Shown here one piece after another: positions 1 to 7,011 of a stretch of DNA of 64,000 nucleotides. Source of the DNA: Hymenobacter sp. YIM 151858-1. GTDB taxonomy: Bacteria; Bacteroidota; Bacteroidia; Cytophagales; Hymenobacteraceae. The position numbers were made by a program, and so were the translations under genes. The stretch lies in NCBI RefSeq assembly GCF_025979705.1, contig NZ_CP110136.1, forward strand, positions 62,001-126,000, written 5' to 3'. How positions within the stretch are numbered: the first letter of the stretch is position 1; every line of letters starts with the position of its first letter. The notes beneath the pieces were generated by a model. That model was given only the letters and a program-made list of their open reading frames with translations, did not search any database and had not been told where the DNA came from.

Positions 1-192
1 AGCCTGGGTGCTACCGCGCCGAACGCCACGCTGGAGGTGTACACGGTAAACGGCATGTTTGTGCGCAAGCAGTCGTTTGGCGCCGCTGCCACCACCAAGC
101 TCAACGTGAGCACGCTACCCCAGGGCACGTACCTGCTGAAGGTGACTACCGCCACGGGCACGGTGCTGACAAGCCGTTTCGTGAAACACTAG
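1..192 (+). CDS. C-terminal end of a type IX secretion cargo protein (partial)
   Basis: The window opens inside a gene whose last 63 codons are read in frame 1 and stop at TAG 190-192. The end has the features of the type A T9SS sorting domain of Bacteroidota: a short beta-rich module with L-E-V-Y-...-G, a central LPQGTYLLKV strand, and a terminal S-R-F-V-K-H. In this family the C-terminal domain takes the exported protein through the outer membrane and is then cleaved or processed. The cargo itself lies outside the window, so its enzymatic or adhesive role is unknown. A strong terminator follows 30 bases downstream. The family assignment is good; the identity of the cargo is not knowable here. 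Confidence 0.8.
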   Translation, partial: SLGATAPNATLEVYTVNGMFVRKQSFGAAATTKLNVSTLPQGTYLLKVTTATGTVLTSRFVKH

Positions 193-222
193 GGTGGATG
201 GAATAACCTTTCATGAACGGCA

Positions 223-255
223 AACGCCGCTGCTCCCAGGAGCAGCGGCGTTTTT
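223..255 (+). terminator. Rho-independent terminator after the T9SS cargo gene
   Basis: Perfect 12-bp stem, AACGCCGCTGCT at 223-234 and AGCAGCGGCGTT at 241-252, with a 6-base loop and a run of T immediately after. It lies 30 bases past the stop codon. Confidence 0.85.
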
Positions 256-351
256 GCTTTATCACGGCTTAACATAGACTTAACTCCATATTTATTAAAG
301 CCGTAACTTAAGCTAGCCGGCCGCCCACATCCCGGTCGGCATACCGCACTT

Positions 352-600
352 ATGGCCAATTCGCAAAAAAAAGGCGCTACCAACCAAGACACCAACAACA
401 TCGGCGACCCGCTATTCAACCTTAAGCATGCTCAGGTAGAAGCAGAACTTCAGCAACAAACCGGCGGCCTCGGGCCGCTCACCAACGAATACATCAGCAC
501 CGACGAAGACGGCGAGCTGGACGAAGGCCCCCGCGACAGCCAGGGCCGCCGCCGCGGCGAACCCGGCATAGATTTGGGCAGCACGGCGGGCAAGCACTAG
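352..600 (+). CDS. Small acidic hypothetical protein, 82 residues
   Basis: An 82-residue protein starting at ATG 352. I recognise no domain. It is hydrophilic and probably disordered: a Lys/Asn/Gln-rich N-terminus, a Gln-rich middle (EAELQQQT), an acidic patch (STDEDGELDEG), then an Arg cluster and a Gly-rich end. It has no signal peptide or membrane segment, so it should be cytoplasmic. It sits alone between two terminators (223-255 and 631-670), which supports it being a separate transcription unit. The opposite strand is also open here (412-597), but that reading is Ala/Val-rich as expected of a shadow. Function unknown. Confidence 0.6.
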   Translation: MANSQKKGATNQDTNNIGDPLFNLKHAQVEAELQQQTGGLGPLTNEYISTDEDGELDEGPRDSQGRRRGEPGIDLGSTAGKH

Positions 601-630
601 TCCAGCCGATTCTTTGCTCCAGCACTAATG

Positions 631-670
631 AAATCGTTCTTTGGGCAGCCGGCCCGAAGGACGATTTTTT
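631..670 (+). terminator. Terminator after the small acidic gene
   Basis: Stem-loop with AAATCGT at 631-637 pairing with ACGATTT at 661-667, and an inner GGGC/GCCC pairing, followed by T residues. It separates the 82-residue gene from rnhB. Confidence 0.7.
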
Positions 671-715
671 ATTGTGGCGGCCTAGGCGGAGTTCGTGCCT
701 AGCTTTGCAGGCACT

Positions 716-1291
716 ATGCTGCTTGCATCTTACACCGGAATGCCCCTGGAGGCGGGGCTCGACGAAGCGGGCCGGGGCTGCCTGGCCGGGCCGGTATTCG
801 CCGCCGCCGTAATTCTGCCCCCCGAGCTGGCCCTGCCCGGCCTCAACGACTCGAAACAGCTAAGCGCCCGCCGGCGCGAGCAGCTGCGCGAGCTGATTTG
901 CCGCCACGCCGTGGCCTGGGCCGTAGCCGAAGCCTCGCCCGAAGAAATTGCCAGCATCAATATTGCGCAGGCCAGCTACCTGGCCATGCACCGCGCCGTG
1001 AGCAACCTAGGCGTGGTGCCCGCGCATTTGGTGGTCGATGGAAATCGGTTTAAGCCGTACCCCGGCGTTGCGCACACCTGCCTTGTAAAGGGCGATGCGA
1101 AGTACCTGAACATTGCCGCCGCCTCGGTGCTGGCCAAAACCTTCCGCGACGACCGCATGCGCGAGCTGCACGCCGAGTTTCCGGATTATGGCTGGAGCCA
1201 GAACGCCGGCTACCCCACGGCGCTGCACCGCAACGCCATTCGGGCGCACGGCCCCACGCTGCACCACCGCATGGGCTTCCGGCTGCTCTGA
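716..1291 (+). CDS. rnhB: Ribonuclease HII
   Basis: RNase HII cleaves the RNA strand of RNA-DNA hybrids and starts removal of single ribonucleotides misincorporated in DNA. The protein (191 residues from ATG 716; a GTG seven codons upstream at 695 is the alternative) has the family signature DEAGRG with the first two metal-binding acids near the N-terminus, then LNDSKQLS, the VDGN segment and the KYLNIAAASVLAK helix. Length fits the family. It stands alone: a terminator lies upstream and a very long inverted repeat lies between it and the convergent response-regulator gene. Confidence 0.93.
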   Translation: MLLASYTGMPLEAGLDEAGRGCLAGPVFAAAVILPPELALPGLNDSKQLSARRREQLRELICRHAVAWAVAEASPEEIASINIAQASYLAMHRAVSNLGVVPAHLVVDGNRFKPYPGVAHTCLVKGDAKYLNIAAASVLAKTFRDDRMRELHAEFPDYGWSQNAGYPTALHRNAIRAHGPTLHHRMGFRLL

Positions 1292-1307
1292 TGCCCTAGG
1301 TGCCAGC

Positions 1308-1370
1308 GCCGCCCGCAAGCGCGAAGGCCCGCCCGGCAGTACCGGGCGGGCCTTCGCGCTTGCGGGCGGC
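1308..1370. terminator. Very long perfect inverted repeat between convergent genes, probable bidirectional terminator
   Basis: Two perfect 29-bp arms (1308-1336 and 1342-1370) are separated by a 5-base loop CAGTA. The stem is almost all G and C. It fills the gap between rnhB (plus) and the response regulator (minus), and CCTAGG lies just outside each arm. There is no T run, so it may act through structure alone or be a repeat element rather than a classical terminator. Confidence 0.65.
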
Positions 1371-1375
1371 CTAGG

Positions 1376-1831
1376 TTAGTGCGCTTGTTCTTTCAGCTGC
1401 AGCAAATCGAGGAACAAGCTGAATCCATCGACGGTGGCGCCGCCTTCGCCGAACCGGTCGAAGCTCATGGGCTTGATGATGTAGCCGCTTACGGCCAGCT
1501 CCCGCGCTTTCAGGCGGTCAGATTCGAGGTCGGAGGTAGTCATGATGAACACGTTCAGGCCCACGAACTCGGGGTCGGAGCGAAGGGCTTCGAGCAGCTC
1601 CAGGCCATTCATGCGCGGCATGTTGATGTCGAGCATCACCACGTTGGGCTTCGGAATGCGCTCCTTGCCGCCTTCGCCGCGCAGCATCGAGAGGGCCTCG
1701 CGGCCGTTGCGGGCAATGTGCAGCGGCACCTCAATGTTGTGCTTGCGCAGTTCGCGTTGCACGTTCATGATGTCCATCTGGTCGTCTTCGACGAGCAGAA
1801 TGCTGGGGGAAGCGTGGGTATCGGCAGACAT
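1376..1831 (-). CDS. Single-domain response regulator (Rcp1-like)
   Basis: A 151-residue stand-alone receiver domain. Conserved receiver residues are visible: acidic pair at D16-D17 in LLVEDDQMD, phosphoacceptor D68 in VVMLDINMP, T98/T99 in IMTTSD and K120 in IIKPM. The form, with a long loop before the phosphoacceptor strand and no output domain, is that of the Rcp1/CheY-like regulators that partner phytochrome-type and CHASE3 kinases. The start at ATG 1831 is chosen because the frame upstream is not receiver-like. The kinase gene ends 64 bases upstream on the same strand, so the two probably form an operon and a phosphotransfer pair. With no DNA-binding domain, the downstream target is unknown. 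Confidence 0.88.
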   Translation of the reverse strand: MSADTHASPSILLVEDDQMDIMNVQRELRKHNIEVPLHIARNGREALSMLRGEGGKERIPKPNVVMLDINMPRMNGLELLEALRSDPEFVGLNVFIMTTSDLESDRLKARELAVSGYIIKPMSFDRFGEGGATVDGFSLFLDLLQLKEQAH

Positions 1832-1895
1832 GGGTTCGGAGTAGGAGAGGGCAACAACCTGGTGGAGGGGCAACCGTCCTATACGGCGTTTTGCC

Positions 1896-3428
1896 CTAGG
1901 GGATAACCTTTTTTGCCCGCTGGTTGGCTGCAATGCGTGCTGCCGAGGTTTTCGGCCAGGTAAACGTAAACGTGGCGCCCGCTCCCTCGCTCGACTCGAG
2001 CCGGATGGTACCGCCGTGGCGCTCAATGATTTTCTTGACGATGGCCAGCCCCACGCCGGTGCTTTCGAGGGTGTCGCGCTCGGTAAGCGTCTGGAAAATG
2101 ACAAACACCCGCTCGTGGTACTCGGGCGCAATGCCGGGGCCGTTATCGGCTACGGCGAAGGTGTACTCTTCGGGGTTTTCGCGCAGGGTAATGCGCACCA
2201 GGCCGTTGGCGGGGTCGTGGTGGTATTTGAGGGCGTTGCTGATGAGGTTGCTGAACACCTGATGCAGCTCCACGGGCGAGGCTGTGAGCGTGGGCAGGTA
2301 GGGCGGCAGCACAATCCGGAAGCCCGCGGGCGGCGCCAGCGAGTCGATGATTTCCGTGAGCAGCTCGCGCAGGTTTACGCGCTCTTGCTCCTCTTTTACC
2401 CGCCCAATGCGGGCCAGCTCCAGAATGCCGCTGATGAGGTTTTCCATGCGGTGCACGCGCGTGCGCATCAGCACCAGAAACTCCCGGATGTGGTCGGGCA
2501 GCGTATCGCCCATGTCTTCCTCAATCCAGTGGGAGGCGCTTTCGATGCCGCGCAGGGGGGCTTTCAGGTCGTGCGACACCACGTAGGCAAACTGGTCGAG
2601 CTCCTGGTTGCGGCGCTCCAGCTGCGAAATCGTCGATTCGATGGTGCCGGCCATGGAGTTGAGCGAGGTGGCCAGCTCGCTGAGCTCGTCCTGCTCGTCG
2701 TCGGCCAGGCGCACGTGGTACTCGCCGTTGGCAATGCGCGTGGCCAGTTGCACCATGGAGTTGATGCGCCCGGCCAGCAGCCGCGTGATGATCATGGCCC
2801 CGATCAGACCTAGGATAAGCGCCAGAATGGTGAGGGCCACCGAGATAATGCGCGTTTCGCGGATGCTGTCGGCCAGTTTCTCGCGCTGCTTATCGCGCGA
2901 GGCCAGCTCTTCGCGGTCGAAGCCCCGGAACAGCACCCGAATCTGATCCATCAGCTGCTTGCCGGTTTTGTCTTCTACCAGGCTGCGGTGCTCCATTCCC
3001 TCGATGCCCTCTTGCCGGGCGTTGCGCAGGCGGGCCTGCCGCTTTTCGCTCACGAGCAAATGCGAGTACGCCGACCACCGCTCGTACAGCTCCTGCGCCC
3101 GCACCAGCCGGGCGTACTGTGGGTCGTCGGGGTCAAACTCATCGCGCAGGCGCGAAAACGAGCCCAGCAGCTGCCGCTCGCCCTCATAGTACGATTCGAG
3201 CAGGCCTTCATTGCCAATCAGCAGGTACCCCCGAAAGCCCGACTCCATATCCACGATGTGGCGCAGCATGCGCGTGGATTGCGCCGTGCGGTTTTGCGAC
3301 TGGGCAATGCGCTCGGAGTTGCGCAGCACCTTGCGCGAGAGCTGATAGTTGACGATAACTACCGTGACGAACAGCAGCGCAATGGCTAAAAAGCCGATAA
3401 ACAGGCGGGTGGAGAGCTTCAGCTTCAT
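1896..3428 (-). CDS. Membrane histidine kinase with CHASE3 and HAMP domains
   Basis: About 510 residues. Order: transmembrane helix near 8-28; a periplasmic helical CHASE3 sensor near 35-190 (typical motif MESGFRGYLLIG); second transmembrane helix near 195-216; HAMP near 218-270; a HisKA helix with the phosphorylated His at about 286 (VVSHDLKAPLRG); and a HATPase_c domain with N box NLISNALKYH, G1 box DNGPGI and G2 box GVGLAIV. All catalytic motifs are intact. CHASE3 kinases of this kind usually pair with Rcp1-type receivers, and such a receiver follows directly. A CZB zinc-binding protein precedes it by 23 bases, suggesting a three-gene unit. The signal sensed cannot be told from sequence. 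Confidence 0.9.
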   Translation of the reverse strand: MKLKLSTRLFIGFLAIALLFVTVVIVNYQLSRKVLRNSERIAQSQNRTAQSTRMLRHIVDMESGFRGYLLIGNEGLLESYYEGERQLLGSFSRLRDEFDPDDPQYARLVRAQELYERWSAYSHLLVSEKRQARLRNARQEGIEGMEHRSLVEDKTGKQLMDQIRVLFRGFDREELASRDKQREKLADSIRETRIISVALTILALILGLIGAMIITRLLAGRINSMVQLATRIANGEYHVRLADDEQDELSELATSLNSMAGTIESTISQLERRNQELDQFAYVVSHDLKAPLRGIESASHWIEEDMGDTLPDHIREFLVLMRTRVHRMENLISGILELARIGRVKEEQERVNLRELLTEIIDSLAPPAGFRIVLPPYLPTLTASPVELHQVFSNLISNALKYHHDPANGLVRITLRENPEEYTFAVADNGPGIAPEYHERVFVIFQTLTERDTLESTGVGLAIVKKIIERHGGTIRLESSEGAGATFTFTWPKTSAARIAANQRAKKVIP

Positions 3429-3451
3429 GCTACGAGGCGGCGCCCAAGGCG

Positions 3452-3820
3452 CTAAGCGCCCTCTTTACGCAACTTTCGCTCAATGGTATTGATCAGCTCC
3501 AATACCTCGTCGGTAAGGGGGTTGATGTCGCTGAGGCCGCGCTGCGCCTGCTCGGCTTGGCCGGCCTGGCGCAGGTCCATCAGCTTGTTGGCCATTTGGT
3601 GCAATTGGCGGTGTATGCGGTCGAGCTTTTGGGTTTCGGGCATGTGCCCAAACTGCGGCAGGGCTACGTGGCTGATCCACTGACCTAGGCCACACACGTC
3701 GGGGTCGCGCACGGGGGCCTCGTCGGTGCCGCTGCCGTACAAGAAGGAGCGCAATTTGGCTTTAAACAGGATATGCTTGAGTCGGGCTGCGTTAATCTCC
3801 CGCTTGATGTCTTCACTCAT
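3452..3820 (-). CDS. Stand-alone CZB (chemoreceptor zinc-binding) domain protein
   Basis: A 122-residue soluble helical protein matching the CZB domain, which in chemoreceptors and diguanylate cyclases binds zinc and can sense hypochlorite or zinc level through a Cys ligand. The expected ligand set is visible: H16 in LKHILFKAKL, C43 in DVCGLGQWI, and H70 and H74 in IHRQLHQM. The H-to-C spacing (27) and the H-x3-H pair fit the family. It has no receiver, kinase or membrane part. Its position as first gene of the minus-strand CZB-kinase-receiver unit suggests that it feeds a zinc or oxidant signal to the kinase; that link is inference. Confidence 0.82.
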   Translation of the reverse strand: MSEDIKREINAARLKHILFKAKLRSFLYGSGTDEAPVRDPDVCGLGQWISHVALPQFGHMPETQKLDRIHRQLHQMANKLMDLRQAGQAEQAQRGLSDINPLTDEVLELINTIERKLRKEGA

Positions 3821-3880
3821 ATGATAGTAGCTGAAAGGCGCGCATGCGGCTGCTAGCCCTTCTACGACAAAGATACTCGA

Positions 3881-3910
3881 TTGGGCGGCGCGGGTTTTCG
3901 GCTACTTTTG
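3881..3910 (+). promoter_or_regulatory. Predicted gcvT promoter (Bacteroidota -33/-7 type)
   Basis: TTG at 3881-3883, a 19-base spacer, then TACTTTTG at 3903-3910, which matches the TAnnTTTG -7 consensus fully. It lies 70 bases upstream of the gcvT start. Confidence 0.6.
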
Positions 3911-3979
3911 CGCCGGCTTGGCAGCCCAGGTTGCCGGGTTGCTTATTCCCACCGATTCCCGCAAGCTTTTCCCACCGAC

Positions 3980-5086
3980 ATGAGCGAACTGAAAACCGTC
4001 GTGCTGAACGACGTGCACCAGCAACTCGGCGCCAAAATGGTGCCCTTCGCCGGCTACAACATGCCCGTGCGCTACTCCTCCGACCTCGACGAGCACCACA
4101 CTGTGCGCCGGGCTGTGGGCATTTTCGACGTGTCGCACATGGGCGAGTTTCGGGTGCGCGGCCCCCGCGCGCTCGACCTCATTCAGCGCGTAACCAGCAA
4201 CGACGCCAGCAAGCTCACCGACGGCAAAGCGCAGTACTCGTGCTTGCCCAACGAGCAAGGCGGTATTGTTGACGACCTGCTGGTGTATAAGCTGGCCGAC
4301 GAAGACTACATGCTGGTGGTAAACGCCTCCAACATCGAGAAAGACTGGAACTGGATCAGCCGCTTCAACCAGGAGTTCGGCGCCGATATGGAAAACGTGT
4401 CGGACCAGATCAGCCTGTTTGCCGTGCAAGGCCCCAAAGCCGCCGATGCCCTGCAAAGCCTCACCGACGTGGATCTGAAGTCGATTCCGTACTACTCGTT
4501 TGTGCAGGGCACGTTTGCCGGCCACCCCAACGTGATTATCTCGGCCACGGGCTACACCGGCGCCGGCGGCTTCGAGCTGTACATCCCCAACGAAGCGGCC
4601 GCCGATATCTGGAACAAGATTCTGGAAGCCGGCAAGCCCTTCGGCCTGAAGCCCATCGGCCTAGGTGCCCGCGACACCCTGCGCCTCGAAATGGGCTTCT
4701 GCCTTTACGGCAACGACATCGACGACAACACCTCGCCGCTCGAAGGTGGCTTGGGCTGGATTACCAAATTCACCAAGGACTTCACCAACAGCCAAGCTCT
4801 GAAGCAGCAGAAGGAGCAAGGCGTGCAGCGCAAGCTGGTTGGCTTCGTGATGGACGGCCCCGGCATTCCGCGCGCGCACTACGAGCTGGTAAACGAAGCC
4901 GGTGAGAAGATTGGCGAAGTTACCTCGGGCACGCAGTCGCCGAGCATGAGCAAAGGCATTGGCCTAGGGTACGTGGCCACCGAGCTGAGCGCGCCCGGCA
5001 GCAAAATCTTTGTACAAGTGCGTGGCAAAAACCTGCCGGCTACCGTTACCAAGCTGCCCTTCGTGAAAGGCACGGAGGAAGCGTAG
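3980..5086 (+). CDS. gcvT: Aminomethyltransferase, T protein of the glycine cleavage system
   Basis: GcvT moves the aminomethyl carbon of glycine from the lipoyl arm of H protein to tetrahydrofolate, giving methylene-THF and ammonia. The 368-residue protein matches the family throughout: [13 protein letters not shown] at the start, DVSHMGEF, the folate-site strand [24 protein letters not shown] with the conserved Asp-Arg, and a C-terminal barrel containing VGFVMDG. ATG 3980 is chosen because the family begins about there; the open frame extends further upstream without homology. The gcvH and gcvP genes are not adjacent. It is preceded by a good promoter and followed by a long inverted repeat. 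Confidence 0.96.
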   Translation: MSELKTVVLNDVHQQLGAKMVPFAGYNMPVRYSSDLDEHHTVRRAVGIFDVSHMGEFRVRGPRALDLIQRVTSNDASKLTDGKAQYSCLPNEQGGIVDDLLVYKLADEDYMLVVNASNIEKDWNWISRFNQEFGADMENVSDQISLFAVQGPKAADALQSLTDVDLKSIPYYSFVQGTFAGHPNVIISATGYTGAGGFELYIPNEAAADIWNKILEAGKPFGLKPIGLGARDTLRLEMGFCLYGNDIDDNTSPLEGGLGWITKFTKDFTNSQALKQQKEQGVQRKLVGFVMDGPGIPRAHYELVNEAGEKIGEVTSGTQSPSMSKGIGLGYVATELSAPGSKIFVQVRGKNLPATVTKLPFVKGTEEA

Positions 5087-5097
5087 TAGTTTTTATC

Positions 5098-5196
5098 TGT
5101 CATCCTGACGAAGGAAGGACCTTTTCACGCCTGATAGCAACTACCTGCTCCTAGGTCGTTCTCACGTGATAAGGTCCTTCCTTCGTCAGGATGACA
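5098..5196. repeat. Inverted repeat element with 26-bp perfect arms
   Basis: Arms at 5098-5123 and 5171-5196 are perfect reverse complements, beginning TGTCATCCTGACG and ending GTCAGGATGACA, with a 47-base centre that contains CCTAGG. The element fills most of the gap between gcvT and comB. Its size and shape suggest a dispersed MITE-like or REPIN-like repeat; it may also form a terminator or mRNA hairpin. Confidence 0.75.
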
Positions 5197-5216
5197 CACA
5201 ACTGACAACTGAATCC

Positions 5217-5957
5217 ATGCCCTCTGTTGATATCTGTTTTTCGCCCGAGCTGCTGCCGCTGTACGACTTGCGCGGTCGGGTAGCCGTGGTGGTTGATATC
5301 CTGCGCGCTACTTCCAGCATTGTTACGGCGTTGGCCAGCGGCGTTACGCACGTGTTTCCGGTGGCGGAGCTGGCCGAGTGCCAAGCCCTAGGTGAACAAC
5401 ACGGCTGCCTCACTGCCGCCGAGCGCGACGGCCGTGCCGCCGAAGGTTTCGACCTAGGCAACTCGCCCTTCGGCTACCTCGATGGCGTGCTGCCCGTGCG
5501 GGGCCGCGCCGTAGCCATCAGCACCACCAACGGCACGCAGGCTTTGCGCCGCTCGCTCGCGGCCGATGCCGTGGTGGTGGGCGCCTTCCTGAACCTAGGG
5601 GCCGTGGAGGAATTTGCCCGTGCGCAGCAGAAGGACGTGGTAGTGGTGTGCGCCGGTTGGAAGGGCAAGTTCTGCCTAGAAGACACGGTATTCGGCGGCG
5701 CCTTGGCCGAGCGTCTGAGCGACACATTCGACGTGAGCAGTTCCGATTCTACGATTGCCGCGCTGCACCTCTGGCAGCAAGCCAAAGCCGATTTGCACGG
5801 TTACTTGCTGCAATCGGCCCACGTGCGGCGCCTCAATTCACTCGAGGCTAACAAGGATTTTGAGTTCTGCCTGCGCGTGGATGAGTACCCCGCGGTGCTG
5901 CCCATCTGGAAGGAAGACCGGCTGGTAGCACTGCAGGCCGAAGTAGCGCGAGTGTAG
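5217..5957 (+). CDS. comB: 2-phosphosulfolactate phosphatase family protein (ComB)
   Basis: A 246-residue ComB-family protein. The family is known for removing phosphate from 2-phosphosulfolactate to give sulfolactate, a step in coenzyme M synthesis in archaea; bacterial members are common but seldom tested. Family hallmarks visible: the N-terminal VVVDILRATSSIV segment, ISTTNGTQAL, VVCAGWKGKFCLEDTVFGG and the C-terminal RVDEYPAVLP. The start at ATG 5217 lies just after the inverted repeat and excludes it from the coding sequence. No comA or other sulfonate gene is adjacent. In this lineage the product might serve sulfonolipid or sulfolactate metabolism, but that is a guess. Confidence 0.85.
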   Translation: MPSVDICFSPELLPLYDLRGRVAVVVDILRATSSIVTALASGVTHVFPVAELAECQALGEQHGCLTAAERDGRAAEGFDLGNSPFGYLDGVLPVRGRAVAISTTNGTQALRRSLAADAVVVGAFLNLGAVEEFARAQQKDVVVVCAGWKGKFCLEDTVFGGALAERLSDTFDVSSSDSTIAALHLWQQAKADLHGYLLQSAHVRRLNSLEANKDFEFCLRVDEYPAVLPIWKEDRLVALQAEVARV

Positions 5958-5958
5958 C

Positions 5959-6168
5959 CGCTGTAGCGCGGACTTTGTAGTCCGCGTCCACGGATAGTAA
6001 AATCAAACGGCTCGGAGCATAGGCACCGAGCCGTTGTTGTATAAAGCTAATCCTGCTTTACCAGTCGTTCTGTCAAACGCGGACTGAAGTCCGCGCTAAA
6101 CGTTGGCGGCTGCTGGGGTAAGAAGTTACTATCTGTGGACGCGGACTGCAAAGTCCGCGCTACGGCGG
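5959..6168. repeat. REPIN-like element: three GTAG/TTAG-headed hairpins, outer two in inverted pair
   Basis: The left unit has GTAG at 5963-5966 followed by hairpin CGCGGACT/AGTCCGCG (5967-5986). The right unit is its inverse: CGCGGACT/AGTCCGCG at 6140-6159 then CTAC at 6160-6163. Over 43 bases the right end (6126-6168) matches the reverse complement of the left end with only about three differences. A third hairpin of the same sequence lies at 6078-6095. The layout matches REP doublets (REPINs) mobilised by TnpA-REP (RAYT) enzymes, which recognise a GTAG beside a hairpin. Confidence 0.72.
6006..6040. terminator. Bidirectional terminator between comB and the mazG-like gene
   Basis: Perfect 10-bp stem AACGGCTCGG (6006-6015) and CCGAGCCGTT (6026-6035), T-rich afterwards. 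It lies inside the REPIN-like element between two convergent genes. Confidence 0.6.
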
Positions 6169-6495
6169 CTACTGCAGTTTCTCGTTTTGCTTGTGCCGGT
6201 CGGCGTCGCGCTGGGTTTTCTTTTCGAGGTTGCGCTGCAGGGCCTCGGTGAGGTTGACGCCGGTTTGGTTGGCTAGGCAAATCACCACAAACAGTACGTC
6301 GGCTAGCTCATCGGCCAATACTTTGTCGCGGTCGGAGGGTTTGAAAGACTGCTCGCCGTACTGGCGGGCAATGATGCGGGCCACCTCGCCAACCTCTTCG
6401 GTGAGCATAGCCATGTTGGTTAGCTCGTTGAAATAACGCACGCCGGTGGTCTGTATCCACTGATCAACGGTTTGTTGGGCTTCTTCGATGGTCAT
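6169..6495 (-). CDS. MazG-like nucleotide pyrophosphohydrolase
   Basis: A 108-residue single-domain all-alpha NTP pyrophosphohydrolase of the MazG/dCTPase superfamily. Members hydrolyse (d)NTPs to the monophosphate and pyrophosphate and remove abnormal nucleotides. The metal-binding pattern is visible: ExxE in MLTEEVGEVARI and ExxD in LADELADVLFVV. The C-terminal part (LQRNLEKKTQRDADRHKQ) is charged and helical. The stop lies next to the REPIN-like repeat. The start is 12 bases downstream of the dtd stop, so the pair is probably co-transcribed with dtd first. The exact nucleotide substrate cannot be stated. Confidence 0.88.
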   Translation of the reverse strand: MTIEEAQQTVDQWIQTTGVRYFNELTNMAMLTEEVGEVARIIARQYGEQSFKPSDRDKVLADELADVLFVVICLANQTGVNLTEALQRNLEKKTQRDADRHKQNEKLQ

Positions 6496-6507
6496 GGCAC
6501 CTAGGGT

Positions 6508-6966
6508 TTAAGCGTTATTGGAACTGGGCGTGTCGAGCACAATGGTTACGGGGCCGTCGTTGAGCAAGCGCACCTTCATGTCGGCGCCGAAGCGGCCGGT
6601 GGCTACGGGGCGGCCCATTAACTGCTCGAGTTGTTGCACAAACTGCTCGTACAGCGGAATAGCAACGGGCGGCGGCGCGGCGGCAATGTAGCTCGGGCGC
6701 GTGCCCTTGCGCGCATCGGCCAGCAGCGTAAACTGGCTTACCACCAGCAAGTCGCCGCCAACATCCTGCACCGAGCGGTTCATCTTGCCTTCGTCGTCGT
6801 TGAAGATGCGGAGCTGCACCAGTTTGCGGGCCATCCAATCGAGCTCGGCGGCACCATCGGAGTGGGTGAAGCCGGCCAGCACCAGCAAGCCGGAGCCAAT
6901 CTGGCCCGTGATTTCGCCGTCGACGGTAACCGAAGCTTCCGCGACGCGCTGCACAACTACGCGCAT
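6508..6966 (-). CDS. dtd: D-aminoacyl-tRNA deacylase
   Basis: DTD hydrolyses D-amino acids (and glycine) wrongly attached to tRNA, a proofreading step that keeps D-residues out of proteins. The 152-residue product has the family signature: MRVVVQRV at the start, SQFTLLADARKGTRPSY (active-site SQxxL motif) and LLNDGPVTIVLDT at the end (the NxP motif appears here as NDGPVT, as in the family). Length is typical. ATG 6966 is chosen over upstream ATGs because the canonical N-terminus begins there. It is divergent from the glycosyltransferase gene with a very short gap, and is followed by the mazG-like gene on the same strand. Confidence 0.94.
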   Translation of the reverse strand: MRVVVQRVAEASVTVDGEITGQIGSGLLVLAGFTHSDGAAELDWMARKLVQLRIFNDDEGKMNRSVQDVGGDLLVVSQFTLLADARKGTRPSYIAAAPPPVAIPLYEQFVQQLEQLMGRPVATGRFGADMKVRLLNDGPVTIVLDTPSSNNA

Positions 6967-7011
6967 ATGGAGGAGGTAAAGGCGAACAAGAGCCGCAAAG
7001 AAAGGCAGCAA

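Noticed and set aside
412-597. Minus-strand open frame opposite the 82-residue gene
   Set aside because: Ala/Val-rich shadow; the plus-strand reading has more balanced composition and its own terminator.
2016-2813. 265-codon open frame on the plus strand opposite the CHASE3 kinase
   Set aside because: Antisense shadow; the kinase has all catalytic motifs on the minus strand.
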